Part shown: piece after piece, positions 54,321 through 62,755 of the stretch
Position numbering within the stretch: position 1 is the first letter of the stretch
How the letters are laid out: each line of letters starts with the position of its first letter
NCBI RefSeq assembly: GCF_014200725.1
Contig: NZ_JACHCL010000001.1
Location: forward strand, 434,001 to 498,000
Source: Janthinobacterium silvisoli
GTDB taxonomy: Bacteria > Pseudomonadota > Gammaproteobacteria > Burkholderiales > Burkholderiaceae_D
Direction: 5' to 3'
Length of the DNA stretch: 64,000 nt
Translations under genes and position numbers: made by a program
Notes under the pieces: generated by a model
Database searches by the model: none
The model's input: only the letters and a program-made list of their open reading frames with translations
Told to the model about the DNA's origin: nothing

Positions 54321-55415
54321 ATGGCGATAGACCGTATTTCGGCAGGCAATGCCCTGCCCCTGATCACGCAGCGTCTCGATGTCAGCATGGCTACGCCGAT
54401 GACGCCAGGCGTGGTGCAGCCGCTGGTGCCCGTCGGCCCGTATATGGCGCCTGCGCCCGATGCGGGCACCCTGCCCGCGCAATTACAGCAAGGACAAGAC
54501 GGCCTGGCTGCCCTGATCAAGCCCAACGCCGATGGCAGCGGCGCCACCGCGCGCGACAGCAGCGCCATGCAAGTCAATCAACTGTTCTTTACGCGCCAGC
54601 TGGTGTGGCAGCCGCCCGATCCGGCGCAACTGGCCGCGTCCTGGCGCGTGATGGTGAAAACCTATGGCGAACAATATGCCGTGTTGCAAGAACAGGCGCG
54701 CGGCCAGCATGTGCCCGGCAACCTGTTCATGGCGGAACAGCAGCCAGCCCTGCTGCGCGAAGGCCCGCGCCCTCCATTGCTGCTCGATAGCGAAGCGTGG
54801 CGTTTTGCCGTCTACGGCTGGGGCGGACAGCGGCTGATGCTGCGCGTGCTGGCCAGCGATGAAGACGAAGAACACGCCCCGCCCCGGCGCCGCGCCAAGG
54901 TCGCCTTGCGCGTGGAATTGATGATAGCCCGCATAGGCCGCGTGCTGATCCAGATGGAACCGGTGGGTGACGGCGTGCTGCTGGAACTGGCCGCCGAAGA
55001 AGAAGCGGCCATGCGCCATCTGCGCCGGGCCTTGCCCGGGATCGCCGAAGCCATACGGCACGCCGGCCTGCACGTGGTGCGCTGCCGCCTGAACCGCCAG
55101 CTGCATGCGCAACGCGTGCACGGCAACTTCCCCATGCAGGCGGCAGCCGCCTCCCTATCGCTGCCGCTGTTCCGCGCCATGGCCGAAGTGGCGCTGCTGC
55201 TGACCCAGCCTGAGGCAGAAACAGCAGCGCAAGCCGACGAGCCTGCCCCTTCCCCAACACCTGAGCCAGTAATCGCCGCCTCGAAAGAAGTGGCGGCGCC
55301 GCTCGGTTATGACTACGGCGATGAGGAAGATACCGCGGCACCAGACGAAGAGTTCCTGCTGCTGGCCGGATCACCAGTGGAAGATTTGCTGCCGCCAATA
55401 GACGAACAGGATTGA
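54321..55415 (+). CDS. FliK-like hook-length control protein (LafE-like), tentative
   Basis: The 364-residue product has a Pro/Ala-rich N-terminal third. A folded region at about residues 155-270 contains ALRVELMIARIGRVLIQMEP and LRRALPGIAEAIRHAGLHVV, similar in pattern to the FliK C-terminal domain. An acidic C-terminal tail (YDYGDEEDTAAPDEEF) follows. FliK measures hook length and switches the export gate through FlhB. Position between flagellin and flhA fits LafE of lateral systems. Similarity is weak, and an unrelated flagellar accessory protein is possible. The ribosome site is poor. Confidence 0.5.
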   Translation: MAIDRISAGNALPLITQRLDVSMATPMTPGVVQPLVPVGPYMAPAPDAGTLPAQLQQGQDGLAALIKPNADGSGATARDSSAMQVNQLFFTRQLVWQPPDPAQLAASWRVMVKTYGEQYAVLQEQARGQHVPGNLFMAEQQPALLREGPRPPLLLDSEAWRFAVYGWGGQRLMLRVLASDEDEEHAPPRRRAKVALRVELMIARIGRVLIQMEPVGDGVLLELAAEEEAAMRHLRRALPGIAEAIRHAGLHVVRCRLNRQLHAQRVHGNFPMQAAAASLSLPLFRAMAEVALLLTQPEAETAAQADEPAPSPTPEPVIAASKEVAAPLGYDYGDEEDTAAPDEEFLLLAGSPVEDLLPPIDEQD

Positions 55416-55422
55416 TCCAATA

Positions 55423-55452
55423 AAAAACCGGCGCATGCGCCGGTTTTTTTTG
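55423..55452. terminator. Bidirectional intrinsic terminator between fliK-like and flhA
   Basis: AAAAAACCGGCGCA and TGCGCCGGTTTTTT form a perfect inverted repeat of 28 bases. It can end both the forward transcription unit and the reverse flagellar operon. Confidence 0.92.
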
Positions 55453-55453
55453 T

Positions 55454-57541
55454 TTACCCTACTGTTCCGATAATACTGACCTCACGGTTCTCGGGGATTT
55501 CGTTATATGACAGCACGTGCAAGCCCGGCGCAAACAGGCGGGCGTAGCGGGCCAGCAGCGGACGGATCTGCGGCAGCACCAGCAGCAAAGGCGGCGTGCC
55601 CTGCTGCTTCATCTGTTCGCGCGCCACCGGCATGTTGACTTGCAGCTGCGACAACAGATGCGGATCGATCGGGTAATTGTCCAGCGTGACCTTGCCTGCC
55701 TGGCGCGCCTGGTTCAAGGAACCGAGCAACATGTTTTCCAAATCCCCGCCCAGGTTAAACGCCTGCATTTCCATCTTTTGGCCGAACAGGCCAGTGACGA
55801 TCTGGCGCCGCAAGGCGCAGCGCACTTCGGCCGCCAGCAAAATCGGGTCCTTGGTCGTCTCGGCACTGTCGACCAGGGTGGTGGCGATCGGCACGATATC
55901 TTTCAGCGACACGTTTTCCGTCAGCAACACACGGAATACGCGCAGCAGCTGCGTATGCGTGAGCGCCTTGTCCAGGGTGGACGCCAGCTTGGGCGACAGC
56001 GCAGTCAGGCGCTCCATCATGGCCGACACGTCTTCGTGGCGGAACAGTTCAGGCAAATACTCGCGCACCATCTTCGACAAATGCGTGGCGATCACGCTCG
56101 GCGCCTCGATCACCTGGTAGCCCAGGCCCAGCGCATGGGCTTTGGCGGCCGGCTCGATCCAGGTGACAGGCATGCCGTACGCAGGTTCGATGCCGGGGAT
56201 GCCATCGAGTTGTCCATACACATTTGGCGACGGTATCGCCATCAGCCGGTCGGCCTGCACTTCGGCCTGGGCCACCACCGTGCCCGACAGCACGATCGAG
56301 TACTGCGAGGGTTTCAGTCCCAGGTCGTCGCGCACGCCGATCGCCGGCAACAGCAAGCCCATCGCTTCAGACAGGCTCTGGCGCACACCGCGCACGCGCT
56401 TGTTCAATGGTTCGCCTTGCGTTTTATCGACCATGCCCACCAGCTTGTAACCGAGCATCACCATCAAAGGCTGCACGGCCGGCAGTTGCTGCCACTCCAT
56501 CTCGGCCGGACGGTCGTCGCGCAAGGCTGCCTCGATGGCGGCCAGGCCCGCCGGGTCCGGCTTCTTCACGCGCTGTGTCAAACGCCAGGCGACAAAGGCC
56601 AGCACGGCGGCGAACGTCATGAACATGAACCACGGCATGCCCGGGATCAGGGCCAGCGCCACCATCATGCCGGACGCGCTGAAAATCACGGTTGGCGAGG
56701 TCAATACCTGGCCTGCCACCTGTTGTTCGAAGTCGCCCGAATCGCTGATACGGGTCACCAGGATAGCGGCCGCGGCCGACAGCAGCAGCGCCGGGATTTG
56801 CGCTACCAGGCCATCACCGATGGTCAGCAGTGCGTACTGGCGGAAGGCGTCGCCGAACGACAGGTCGTGCATCAGCGAGCCGATGGCCACGCCGCCCACC
56901 ATATTGATGATCAGAATCAGGATACTGGCGACGGCGTCGCCGCGCACGAATTTGGAGGCGCCGTCCATGGCGCCATAAAAGTCCGCTTCGGCGGCCACGT
57001 CCTTGCGGCGGATCTGGGCTTTTTCCTGGTTGATCAGGCCGGCGTTCAAGTCGGCGTCAATCGCCATCTGTTTACCGGGCAAGGCATCCAGGGTGAAGCG
57101 CGCGGATACTTCCGAAATACGCTCGGCACCCTTGGTCACCACGGCAAAGTTGATGATCATCAAGATCACGAAGACCACGATACCGACCACGAAGTTGCCG
57201 CCGATCACCACATTACCGAAGGCCTCGATCACCTTACCGGCCGCATCCGCTCCCGTATGGCCATGCAGCAGCACCACGCGCGTGGACGCCACGTTCAGGG
57301 TCAGCCTGAGCATGGTGGTGGCCAGGATCACCGTCGGGAATACCGAGAAGTCCAGCGGCCGCTTGGCCGAGACGCTGACCAGGATGACGATCAGTGCCAG
57401 CACGATATTGAAAGTGAACAAGATATCGAGCAGCACCGGCGGCAGCGGCAAGATGATCATGGCCAGTATCACCAGCAGGAACAGCGGCGTGGCGAACTTG
57501 TGGCGGCGCATTTCAGCAACCACGCGGTTCAGGAAATTCAT
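55454..57541 (-). CDS. flhA: Flagellar export gate protein FlhA
   Basis: The 695-residue product has eight predicted N-terminal membrane helices (ATPLFLLVILAMIILPLPPV, then LDILFTFNIVLALIVILVSV) and the FHIPEP-type loop between helices. A cytoplasmic C-terminal domain that docks chaperone-substrate complexes ends at IIGTVG. AIDADLNAGLINQEKAQIRR is the conserved cytoplasmic loop after helix 4. It is the last gene of the operon fliM-fliN-fliP-fliQ-fliR-flhB-flhA and overlaps flhB by four bases. Confidence 0.95.
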   Translation of the reverse strand: MNFLNRVVAEMRRHKFATPLFLLVILAMIILPLPPVLLDILFTFNIVLALIVILVSVSAKRPLDFSVFPTVILATTMLRLTLNVASTRVVLLHGHTGADAAGKVIEAFGNVVIGGNFVVGIVVFVILMIINFAVVTKGAERISEVSARFTLDALPGKQMAIDADLNAGLINQEKAQIRRKDVAAEADFYGAMDGASKFVRGDAVASILILIINMVGGVAIGSLMHDLSFGDAFRQYALLTIGDGLVAQIPALLLSAAAAILVTRISDSGDFEQQVAGQVLTSPTVIFSASGMMVALALIPGMPWFMFMTFAAVLAFVAWRLTQRVKKPDPAGLAAIEAALRDDRPAEMEWQQLPAVQPLMVMLGYKLVGMVDKTQGEPLNKRVRGVRQSLSEAMGLLLPAIGVRDDLGLKPSQYSIVLSGTVVAQAEVQADRLMAIPSPNVYGQLDGIPGIEPAYGMPVTWIEPAAKAHALGLGYQVIEAPSVIATHLSKMVREYLPELFRHEDVSAMMERLTALSPKLASTLDKALTHTQLLRVFRVLLTENVSLKDIVPIATTLVDSAETTKDPILLAAEVRCALRRQIVTGLFGQKMEMQAFNLGGDLENMLLGSLNQARQAGKVTLDNYPIDPHLLSQLQVNMPVAREQMKQQGTPPLLLVLPQIRPLLARYARLFAPGLHVLSYNEIPENREVSIIGTVG

Positions 57542-58677
57542 GTCGGTACAACCTCGCTCAGATGAGATGGCACAAGCACCTCGGTTGGAAATGGGGGCTG
57601 GGCAGTACGCTGCCCAGAACGGAATGCCTTCAGCTGCAAGATATAGTTCAGCACTTGCGACACAGCCTGGTATAGCGGTACGGGAATCTGCTGCTGCACC
57701 TGGCTGGTGTTATAAATGGCGCGCGCCAGCGGCGGCAATTCCAAAGTCTCGATACCGTGCTCCTTCGCCACCTGCTTGATATACAGCGCCATTTCATCGA
57801 CGCCCTTGGCGACCACGAACGGCGCCTCGGCGCGATCCTGGTCATACTTGAGCGCAACGGCGTAATGCTCGGGATTGACGATCACCACGTCGGCGCCAGG
57901 AACGGTTTTACGGACGCTGCGCCGGCCTATCTGCTGCTGCAGCTGGCGGATGCGCTGGCGCACTTCAGGCCGCCCTTCGCTGCTCTTGTGTTCTTCCTTC
58001 ACATCCTTCTTGCTCATGCGCTGGTTGCGGGCAAAGAAAAACGCCTGCGCGGGCACGTCGATAATGGCGAACAGGACAAACACGAAAATCAGCGCCATCA
58101 AACTGTCGAGCATCAGGCTGGAACCATCGAGCATGGCTTGCTGCAAGGGTCTATGCTGCAAATCGACATACTGCGACAGGCTGGAGCGGCTGACATGCAC
58201 CAGCACCATACACAGCACCACCGCCTTGGCGATGGAAATCAGGAATTCGAAACCATGCTTGGGCGTAATGAGCCGTCCCAGGTTCTTGGCCGGACTCATG
58301 CGTTCCAGCTTGGGCATCCAGTTTTTGGTGCTGATGACCCAGCCACCGGGAATCAGCGAGCCCAGCACGACAAACAGCGGCACGCAAAACAGCGGCACGA
58401 TCATCTTGATCAACAGCCCTACCGACGTGGTAAACGCCATCGACATGGCATTGTCGAGCGCGCCGACACTATCGAGCGGCATGAAGGACATGGCAAACAA
58501 TTCCCGGAACGTTTCGAGATAACCGGGCAACAGATAGACGAACAGCTTCATGCTGATCAAAATGCCCAGCGCCGTCGACAGGTCGCGCGACCGCACCACC
58601 TGCCCTTCTTCGCGCGACTTCTTGAGCTTCTGCTGTGACGCCTTTTCGGTTTTATCGCCCGTGCTGCTATCCGCCAT
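57538..58677 (-). CDS. flhB: Flagellar export switch protein FlhB
   Basis: The 379-residue product has four membrane helices and a cytoplasmic domain with the autocleavage motif at N268-P269-E270-H271 (VVIVNPEHYAVALKYD). Canonical FlhB has NPTH; Thr is replaced by Glu here, while Asn and Pro, where cleavage occurs, are kept. The rest (VAKGVDEMALYIKQVAKEHG) is normal. FlhB changes export specificity from hook to filament subunits. It overlaps fliR by 11 bases and flhA by 4. Confidence 0.93.
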   Translation of the reverse strand: MADSSTGDKTEKASQQKLKKSREEGQVVRSRDLSTALGILISMKLFVYLLPGYLETFRELFAMSFMPLDSVGALDNAMSMAFTTSVGLLIKMIVPLFCVPLFVVLGSLIPGGWVISTKNWMPKLERMSPAKNLGRLITPKHGFEFLISIAKAVVLCMVLVHVSRSSLSQYVDLQHRPLQQAMLDGSSLMLDSLMALIFVFVLFAIIDVPAQAFFFARNQRMSKKDVKEEHKSSEGRPEVRQRIRQLQQQIGRRSVRKTVPGADVVIVNPEHYAVALKYDQDRAEAPFVVAKGVDEMALYIKQVAKEHGIETLELPPLARAIYNTSQVQQQIPVPLYQAVSQVLNYILQLKAFRSGQRTAQPPFPTEVLVPSHLSEVVPT

Positions 58678-59467
58678 GGGCCACCCGCATCTGTTCGGTG
58701 ATCATTTCCAGCACCCGGTTGGTCATGGCGATATAGTGTTCCGGTATGAATTTCACGATCTGTGTCAGCATCAGCAGGCCAAACATGGTGATCATGGAAA
58801 AACCCAGCGAAAACAGGTTCAGCGACGGCGCCACGCGGTTGAGGAAACCAAAACCCAGCTGCACCACCATGGTGGAAAACACGATCGGCAAGGCCAGCAG
58901 CATCGCGGCCGAAAAAATCCAGGCCACGTTATAGGCCACCGTTTGCAGCAGCAGCGGGCCATACCCCTGCCCCACCGGCCAGGCCTTGAAGCTGGCGCCG
59001 ATCACACCAGTCAGCACCAGGTGGCCATCGACGGCAAAGAAGACGATCATGCACATGATGCTGAGCAAACCGGAAATCACGTCCGACGAAGTACCGTTGA
59101 GCGGATCATTCATGATGGCCATGGAAAAACCAACCTGGCTCGATATCATATAGCCGAGTACCGACATCACGGACATGGCAAAGTGAAACGCCAGTCCCAG
59201 GATGAAGCCGATCACGGCCTGCTCCAAGGTGGCGACGACGGCATACAGCGAAAACGGATCGATCTTCAGCAACTCCTGCGAGGCGCCCGACGCCTGCATC
59301 ACGGGCAGCATCAAAATCGCCAGTATCAGCGACAGCAGCACGCGCACCGGCGTCGGCACCATCGCATCACCGATGACCGGCGAGGCGCTGAGCATGGCGA
59401 GGATGCGGCAAAACGGCCACCACACGGCCAGCAGAAACGGCAGTACCTGATTGAAAATCTGATCCAT
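58667..59467 (-). CDS. fliR: Flagellar export protein FliR
   Basis: The 266-residue product is a membrane protein with six helices, starting MDQIFNQVLPFLLAVWWPFC. It belongs to the FliPQR export channel core. VRVLLSLILAILMLPVMQAS and MISSQVGFSMAIMNDPLNG are family blocks. ATG 59467 is chosen; an in-frame start at 59521 would reach into fliQ. The end overlaps flhB. Confidence 0.92.
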   Translation of the reverse strand: MDQIFNQVLPFLLAVWWPFCRILAMLSASPVIGDAMVPTPVRVLLSLILAILMLPVMQASGASQELLKIDPFSLYAVVATLEQAVIGFILGLAFHFAMSVMSVLGYMISSQVGFSMAIMNDPLNGTSSDVISGLLSIMCMIVFFAVDGHLVLTGVIGASFKAWPVGQGYGPLLLQTVAYNVAWIFSAAMLLALPIVFSTMVVQLGFGFLNRVAPSLNLFSLGFSMITMFGLLMLTQIVKFIPEHYIAMTNRVLEMITEQMRVAHGG

Positions 59468-59478
59468 GGCGCGCTGCG

Positions 59479-59751
59479 CTATCCGACCAGGGTGGCCGCG
59501 CGCTGAAAAATGGAAACGCAATAATCCATCAGGTAGCCCGACATCCAGCGTCCGGCCAGTATCAGGGCCAGCAAGGTTACCAGCAGGCGCGGCAGGAAGC
59601 TCAGGGTTTGCTCGTTGATCTGGGTGGCGGCCTGCACCAGCGCCACCACCAGGCCCGTCAGCAAACCGGGAACGACCAAAATGACCACCAGCAGCATGAC
59701 GATGCGCAGCGCTTCGATAATCAGGTCAACGGCAACTTCAGGGGTCAGCAT
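59479..59751 (-). CDS. fliQ: Flagellar export protein FliQ
   Basis: The 90-residue product has two membrane helices (IVMLLVVILVVPGLLTGLVV, and LLVTLLALILAGRWMSGYL), with LTPEVAVDLIIEALR before the first and VALVQAATQINEQTLSFLPR between them, as in all FliQ. It forms the channel with FliP and FliR. It starts directly after the fliP stop (TGAATG), so the genes are coupled. Confidence 0.95.
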   Translation of the reverse strand: MLTPEVAVDLIIEALRIVMLLVVILVVPGLLTGLVVALVQAATQINEQTLSFLPRLLVTLLALILAGRWMSGYLMDYCVSIFQRAATLVG

Positions 59752-60522
59752 TCAATACGCCTGTATGCTGGTGACCAGCGTGTTGACGGTCAGGGTCCAG
59801 CCATCGACCAGCACGAACAGCAGCAGCTTGAACGGCAGCGAGATGACCAGCGGCGAGAGCATCATCATACCCATCGCCATCAGTACGGACGCCACTACCA
59901 GGTCGATGATCAGGAATGGAATGAACAGCATGCAGCCTATCTGGAAGGCCGTCTTGAGTTCGGACAAGACAAATGCCGCCAGCTTGACCGTAAAGCTATG
60001 GTCTTGCGGGCGCATGGTCGACGGCTCGCCAGCCAGATGGGCGATCTGCGCCAGCGCGGCCTTGCTGGTCTGCGCCAGCATGAAACGCGAAATCGGCACT
60101 TCGGCGATCTTCAGCGCTTCCTGCATGCCGATCTGGTCGCGGTCGTAAGGCACGAAGGCATCTTTCCAGACCTGGTCGCCGATCGGGCGCATCACCAGCA
60201 AGGTGAGGATCAGGGCGATGCCGGTGACAATACGGTTGGGCAAGCCCTGCTGCAGGCCCAGCGCCTGGCGCAGCAGGGACAGCACGATCACGAAACGGGT
60301 AAAGCTGGTCATCATCATGACCATCACCGGCAGCAAGCCGAGCAGGGTCATGACGACCAGCACTTGCGTCTTGACAGTCAGGTCAGTCTTTGCGCCGGGC
60401 ACGATGCCGCCCAGCAGATCCTGCGCGCCAGCCGAGGCGCAGCACAGCATCAGCAAAGGCGCGAGCAAGCCCGCCGCCAGCACTGCGCGGCGCCGGGTCA
60501 CACCGGGTACCGCCAGCTTCAT
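59752..60522 (-). CDS. fliP: Flagellar export protein FliP
   Basis: The 256-residue product has a cleavable-type signal sequence (RRAVLAAGLLAPLLMLCCAS) and then four membrane helices. MMMTSFTRFVIVLSLLRQAL is the FliP signature and PFLIIDLVVASVLMAMGMMM the second family block. It makes the entry ring of the export channel. No fliO is found between fliN and fliP, and fliP overlaps fliN by four bases. Confidence 0.95.
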   Translation of the reverse strand: MKLAVPGVTRRRAVLAAGLLAPLLMLCCASAGAQDLLGGIVPGAKTDLTVKTQVLVVMTLLGLLPVMVMMMTSFTRFVIVLSLLRQALGLQQGLPNRIVTGIALILTLLVMRPIGDQVWKDAFVPYDRDQIGMQEALKIAEVPISRFMLAQTSKAALAQIAHLAGEPSTMRPQDHSFTVKLAAFVLSELKTAFQIGCMLFIPFLIIDLVVASVLMAMGMMMLSPLVISLPFKLLLFVLVDGWTLTVNTLVTSIQAY

Positions 60523-60884
60523 GCTGTCATCATGTCGAGATTGAGGCCATCCAGGTCGATTACCTTCAGGCCGTAATTTTCGCCGGCCACCACCACTTCG
60601 GCACGGCCGATCGGCGTACCATTGACCTTGATCACCAGCGGCTCGCCGGCCAGCATGTCGAGTTCGATCACGCTCTCGGGACCGATCGCCATCAGCTCTT
60701 CGAGCGAGATGCGGGCCGAGCCCACTTCCAGGGTCAGGGTGACGGGAATCTTGCGCATCATTTGCGGGATGTCGCGGCGCGCGCGGGTGCTGCTGACGTC
60801 GGCAACGTCGCCCTGGTCGATGATCATCTCATCACCCAGGTCTTCCAGCAGGGTTTCGCTCTGGTTGGTATCGGTCATATTCAT
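60519..60884 (-). CDS. fliN: Flagellar motor switch protein FliN
   Basis: The 121-residue product ends in the SpoA domain (VTLTLEVGSARISLEELMAI, IELDMLAGEPLVIKVNGTPI, GRAEVVVAGENYGLKV), the standard FliN C-ring fold. The N-terminal 45 residues are acidic and not conserved. ATG 60884 is used; ATG 60878 is also possible and no ribosome site is convincing. The gene starts two bases after the fliM stop. Confidence 0.92.
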   Translation of the reverse strand: MNMTDTNQSETLLEDLGDEMIIDQGDVADVSSTRARRDIPQMMRKIPVTLTLEVGSARISLEELMAIGPESVIELDMLAGEPLVIKVNGTPIGRAEVVVAGENYGLKVIDLDGLNLDMMTA

Positions 60885-60885
60885 A

Positions 60886-61770
60886 TTATTCAACGTCTTC
60901 AAATGAGGTTAAACAGAGCTTGCCCTTGTGTTCGGAAACTGCTGCAGTAAATAAACGGGAATCGTCGAGCATCACATCGGTGCGGCTCAGGCTGACGGGG
61001 ATCACGTCGCCCACGCGCAAGTCGAACAAGGCGCCCAGTTGCACCTGCTTGCTGACCAGACGCCCTTCCAGCGTCACCTGCAGGCGCGACGCCAGCGGAC
61101 GCACGCTGCCGCGCAAGGCCTTCTTGGCTTGCGCACGTTCCGGCAGCAAGCCGCGCAGCACGTCGGCCATCAGGTGCTTATCGAGCGAAAACCAGAAAGA
61201 GCCGCTCTGGCCGGCGTCGACGTCGCTCACGGCGACCGTGACGATCCAACTGCCATGCGCCGGATGCACGCCCGACTGCACTGCACTTTCACCGGCGGCC
61301 TCGCTGCCGGACTTGCCGACAGCGTGTAAATTCTTTTGAATGCGGGCGAACAGGCTGCTCACCAGTTGTTGTCCAAGCACCACAGCGAGCCGCTCTTCGG
61401 TTGCCGTCACGCGCACCAGCGCAGGATCGGGCAGCGCCCCCTTGGCCGCTGTACTGCCGCCACTACCATAGCGATAGTTGAGCACGCTCAAAAGGATCTG
61501 GCGCTCCAGGCTGAAACCTGCCTGGCCTGCCGGCGTAGCAAAGCTCAGCCAGCGGTTGGCGCTGTTTTCCTGCTCGACGCGCGACAAGGTCACGGCGTCG
61601 ACCTGGAAACTACCCCAGTAACGGCGGCTCATCGGCTGGCGCAGCGCTGCCGCCAGGTCATCGCGTAATTGCGCACCGAACACGTGCAGCAAATGGACAG
61701 GACGTCCAAGCAGACAGGAATCGAGGACTTGATGGCGTAACGTTTGATCTGTCTTGGTAAGGGTTGTCAT
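60886..61770 (-). CDS. fliM: Divergent FliM-type motor switch protein
   Basis: The 294-residue product has a C-terminal SpoA domain (LQVTLEGRLVSKQVQLGALF, DLRVGDVIPVSLSRTDVMLD) and a middle domain like FliM (VNRWL region, LLSVLNYRYGSGGS). The N-terminal CheY-binding motif of canonical FliM (EIDALL) is absent; the protein starts MTTLTKTDQTLRHQVLDSCL. This is what is seen in lateral-type FliM proteins. It is the first gene of the reverse operon. Identity as FliM rests mostly on the C-terminal domain and position. Confidence 0.82.
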   Translation of the reverse strand: MTTLTKTDQTLRHQVLDSCLLGRPVHLLHVFGAQLRDDLAAALRQPMSRRYWGSFQVDAVTLSRVEQENSANRWLSFATPAGQAGFSLERQILLSVLNYRYGSGGSTAAKGALPDPALVRVTATEERLAVVLGQQLVSSLFARIQKNLHAVGKSGSEAAGESAVQSGVHPAHGSWIVTVAVSDVDAGQSGSFWFSLDKHLMADVLRGLLPERAQAKKALRGSVRPLASRLQVTLEGRLVSKQVQLGALFDLRVGDVIPVSLSRTDVMLDDSRLFTAAVSEHKGKLCLTSFEDVE

Positions 61771-62343
61771 GTAATGGTCATGTCGGTATTGCGTTGGCAG
61801 AACAAATTATACGGATCGCCCGGAATTAAATATAGTAAATACAGCAGTCCATGCCCTTGGCGGCGACTGAAAATCAGTGCAAGGCAAACGATTGCGCATC
61901 ATGCAGCATGCTAGATGACTACGGTGCTGAACAATACAGGAAATCCTCAAATATTGCCATGTATCAATAGTCCTTGAGACAATACTCCCTTTACTTTATA
62001 GTTGCTTCAAGGTAAGCTTACAGCGACAAAATTTAGATTTGCAGTGCGCCATTCCACTTACCTGATGACCGTTTTTTTATGGCAGTTTTTTAAGTTCAGA
62101 TAATTGCCACCTGTAGAAATCCCATCGGTTAATCATGCTTGTCATGGCCTTGCAAATAGTGTGTGCAGTCGATCGCGTGAATTTGCTTGAAAGTCGTTCT
62201 TGAATGACGTGGCGTGGCAATTGATAAAACTGATGGGTCCGGCATCGGACCAGGCGTTGCGGCACAGTAGCAGGCGCAGCACGCTGAAATGGCAACACCA
62301 GTAATTCTGATTGATACGGCATCGCATATACATAGAGGGCAAG
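61771..62343. other. Large divergent intergenic region of the flagellar locus
   Basis: This 573-base AT-rich stretch separates fliM from fliE. In lateral flagellar clusters the regulator lafK usually stands here; no open frame with similarity was seen. The region must hold promoters for both operons, and one sigma-54-like site is listed separately. Confidence 0.6.
62246..62261 (+). promoter_or_regulatory. Candidate sigma-54 promoter for fliE
   Basis: CGGACCAGGCGTTGCG has GG at 62247-62248 and GC at 62259-62260 with exactly ten bases between, and TTGC at the -12 position. The -24 half is only partly conserved. It is about 83 bases before the fliE start, a suitable distance. Confidence 0.3.
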
Positions 62344-62682
62344 ATGAGCAATGAACTCGCAGGTCTGATCAAGGCCGATCTGGCAGCATTAAGCAACGCC
62401 GCACAAACACTGGGCAACAGCATCGCGCCGGCCGCCACCTTCGGCGCAGGAGAACCATCCGGTTTCTCTTTCGCGCAAAGCATGAAAGACGCCGTCAACA
62501 AGGTCAACAACGATGACCGTCTGGCTGCGCAAAAAATGAGCGATGTCGACAGCGGCAAGAGCGACGACCTGGTCGGCGCCATGATGGCTAGCCAGGAAGC
62601 GAGCCTGTCCTTCTCCATGTTGATGCAAGTGCGCAACAAAGTCATGGGCGCCGTCGACGAATTGATCAAGCTGCCCCTGTAA
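62344..62682 (+). CDS. fliE: Flagellar basal-body protein FliE
   Basis: The 112-residue product has the FliE pattern: a variable N-terminus, FSFAQSMKDAVNKVNNDDRL in the middle, and the C-terminal helix AMMASQEASLSFSMLMQVRN ending in AVDELIKLPL. FliE joins the MS ring to the rod. ATG 62344 has AGAGGG upstream. It begins a divergent operon continued by fliF. Confidence 0.92.
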   Translation: MSNELAGLIKADLAALSNAAQTLGNSIAPAATFGAGEPSGFSFAQSMKDAVNKVNNDDRLAAQKMSDVDSGKSDDLVGAMMASQEASLSFSMLMQVRNKVMGAVDELIKLPL

Positions 62683-62755
62683 GTAATATCCACAAGCGCC
62701 ACGCCCTGATCCACGCCCAGCCTCACAGCGAAAGTTACCCCAAGTGATAACCACC

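Noticed and set aside
55517-57565. Very long open frame (over 680 codons) on the plus strand across flhA
   Set aside because: It is antisense to flhA, rich in His, Gln and Arg as expected from high-GC reverse frames, and lacks any domain or ribosome site.
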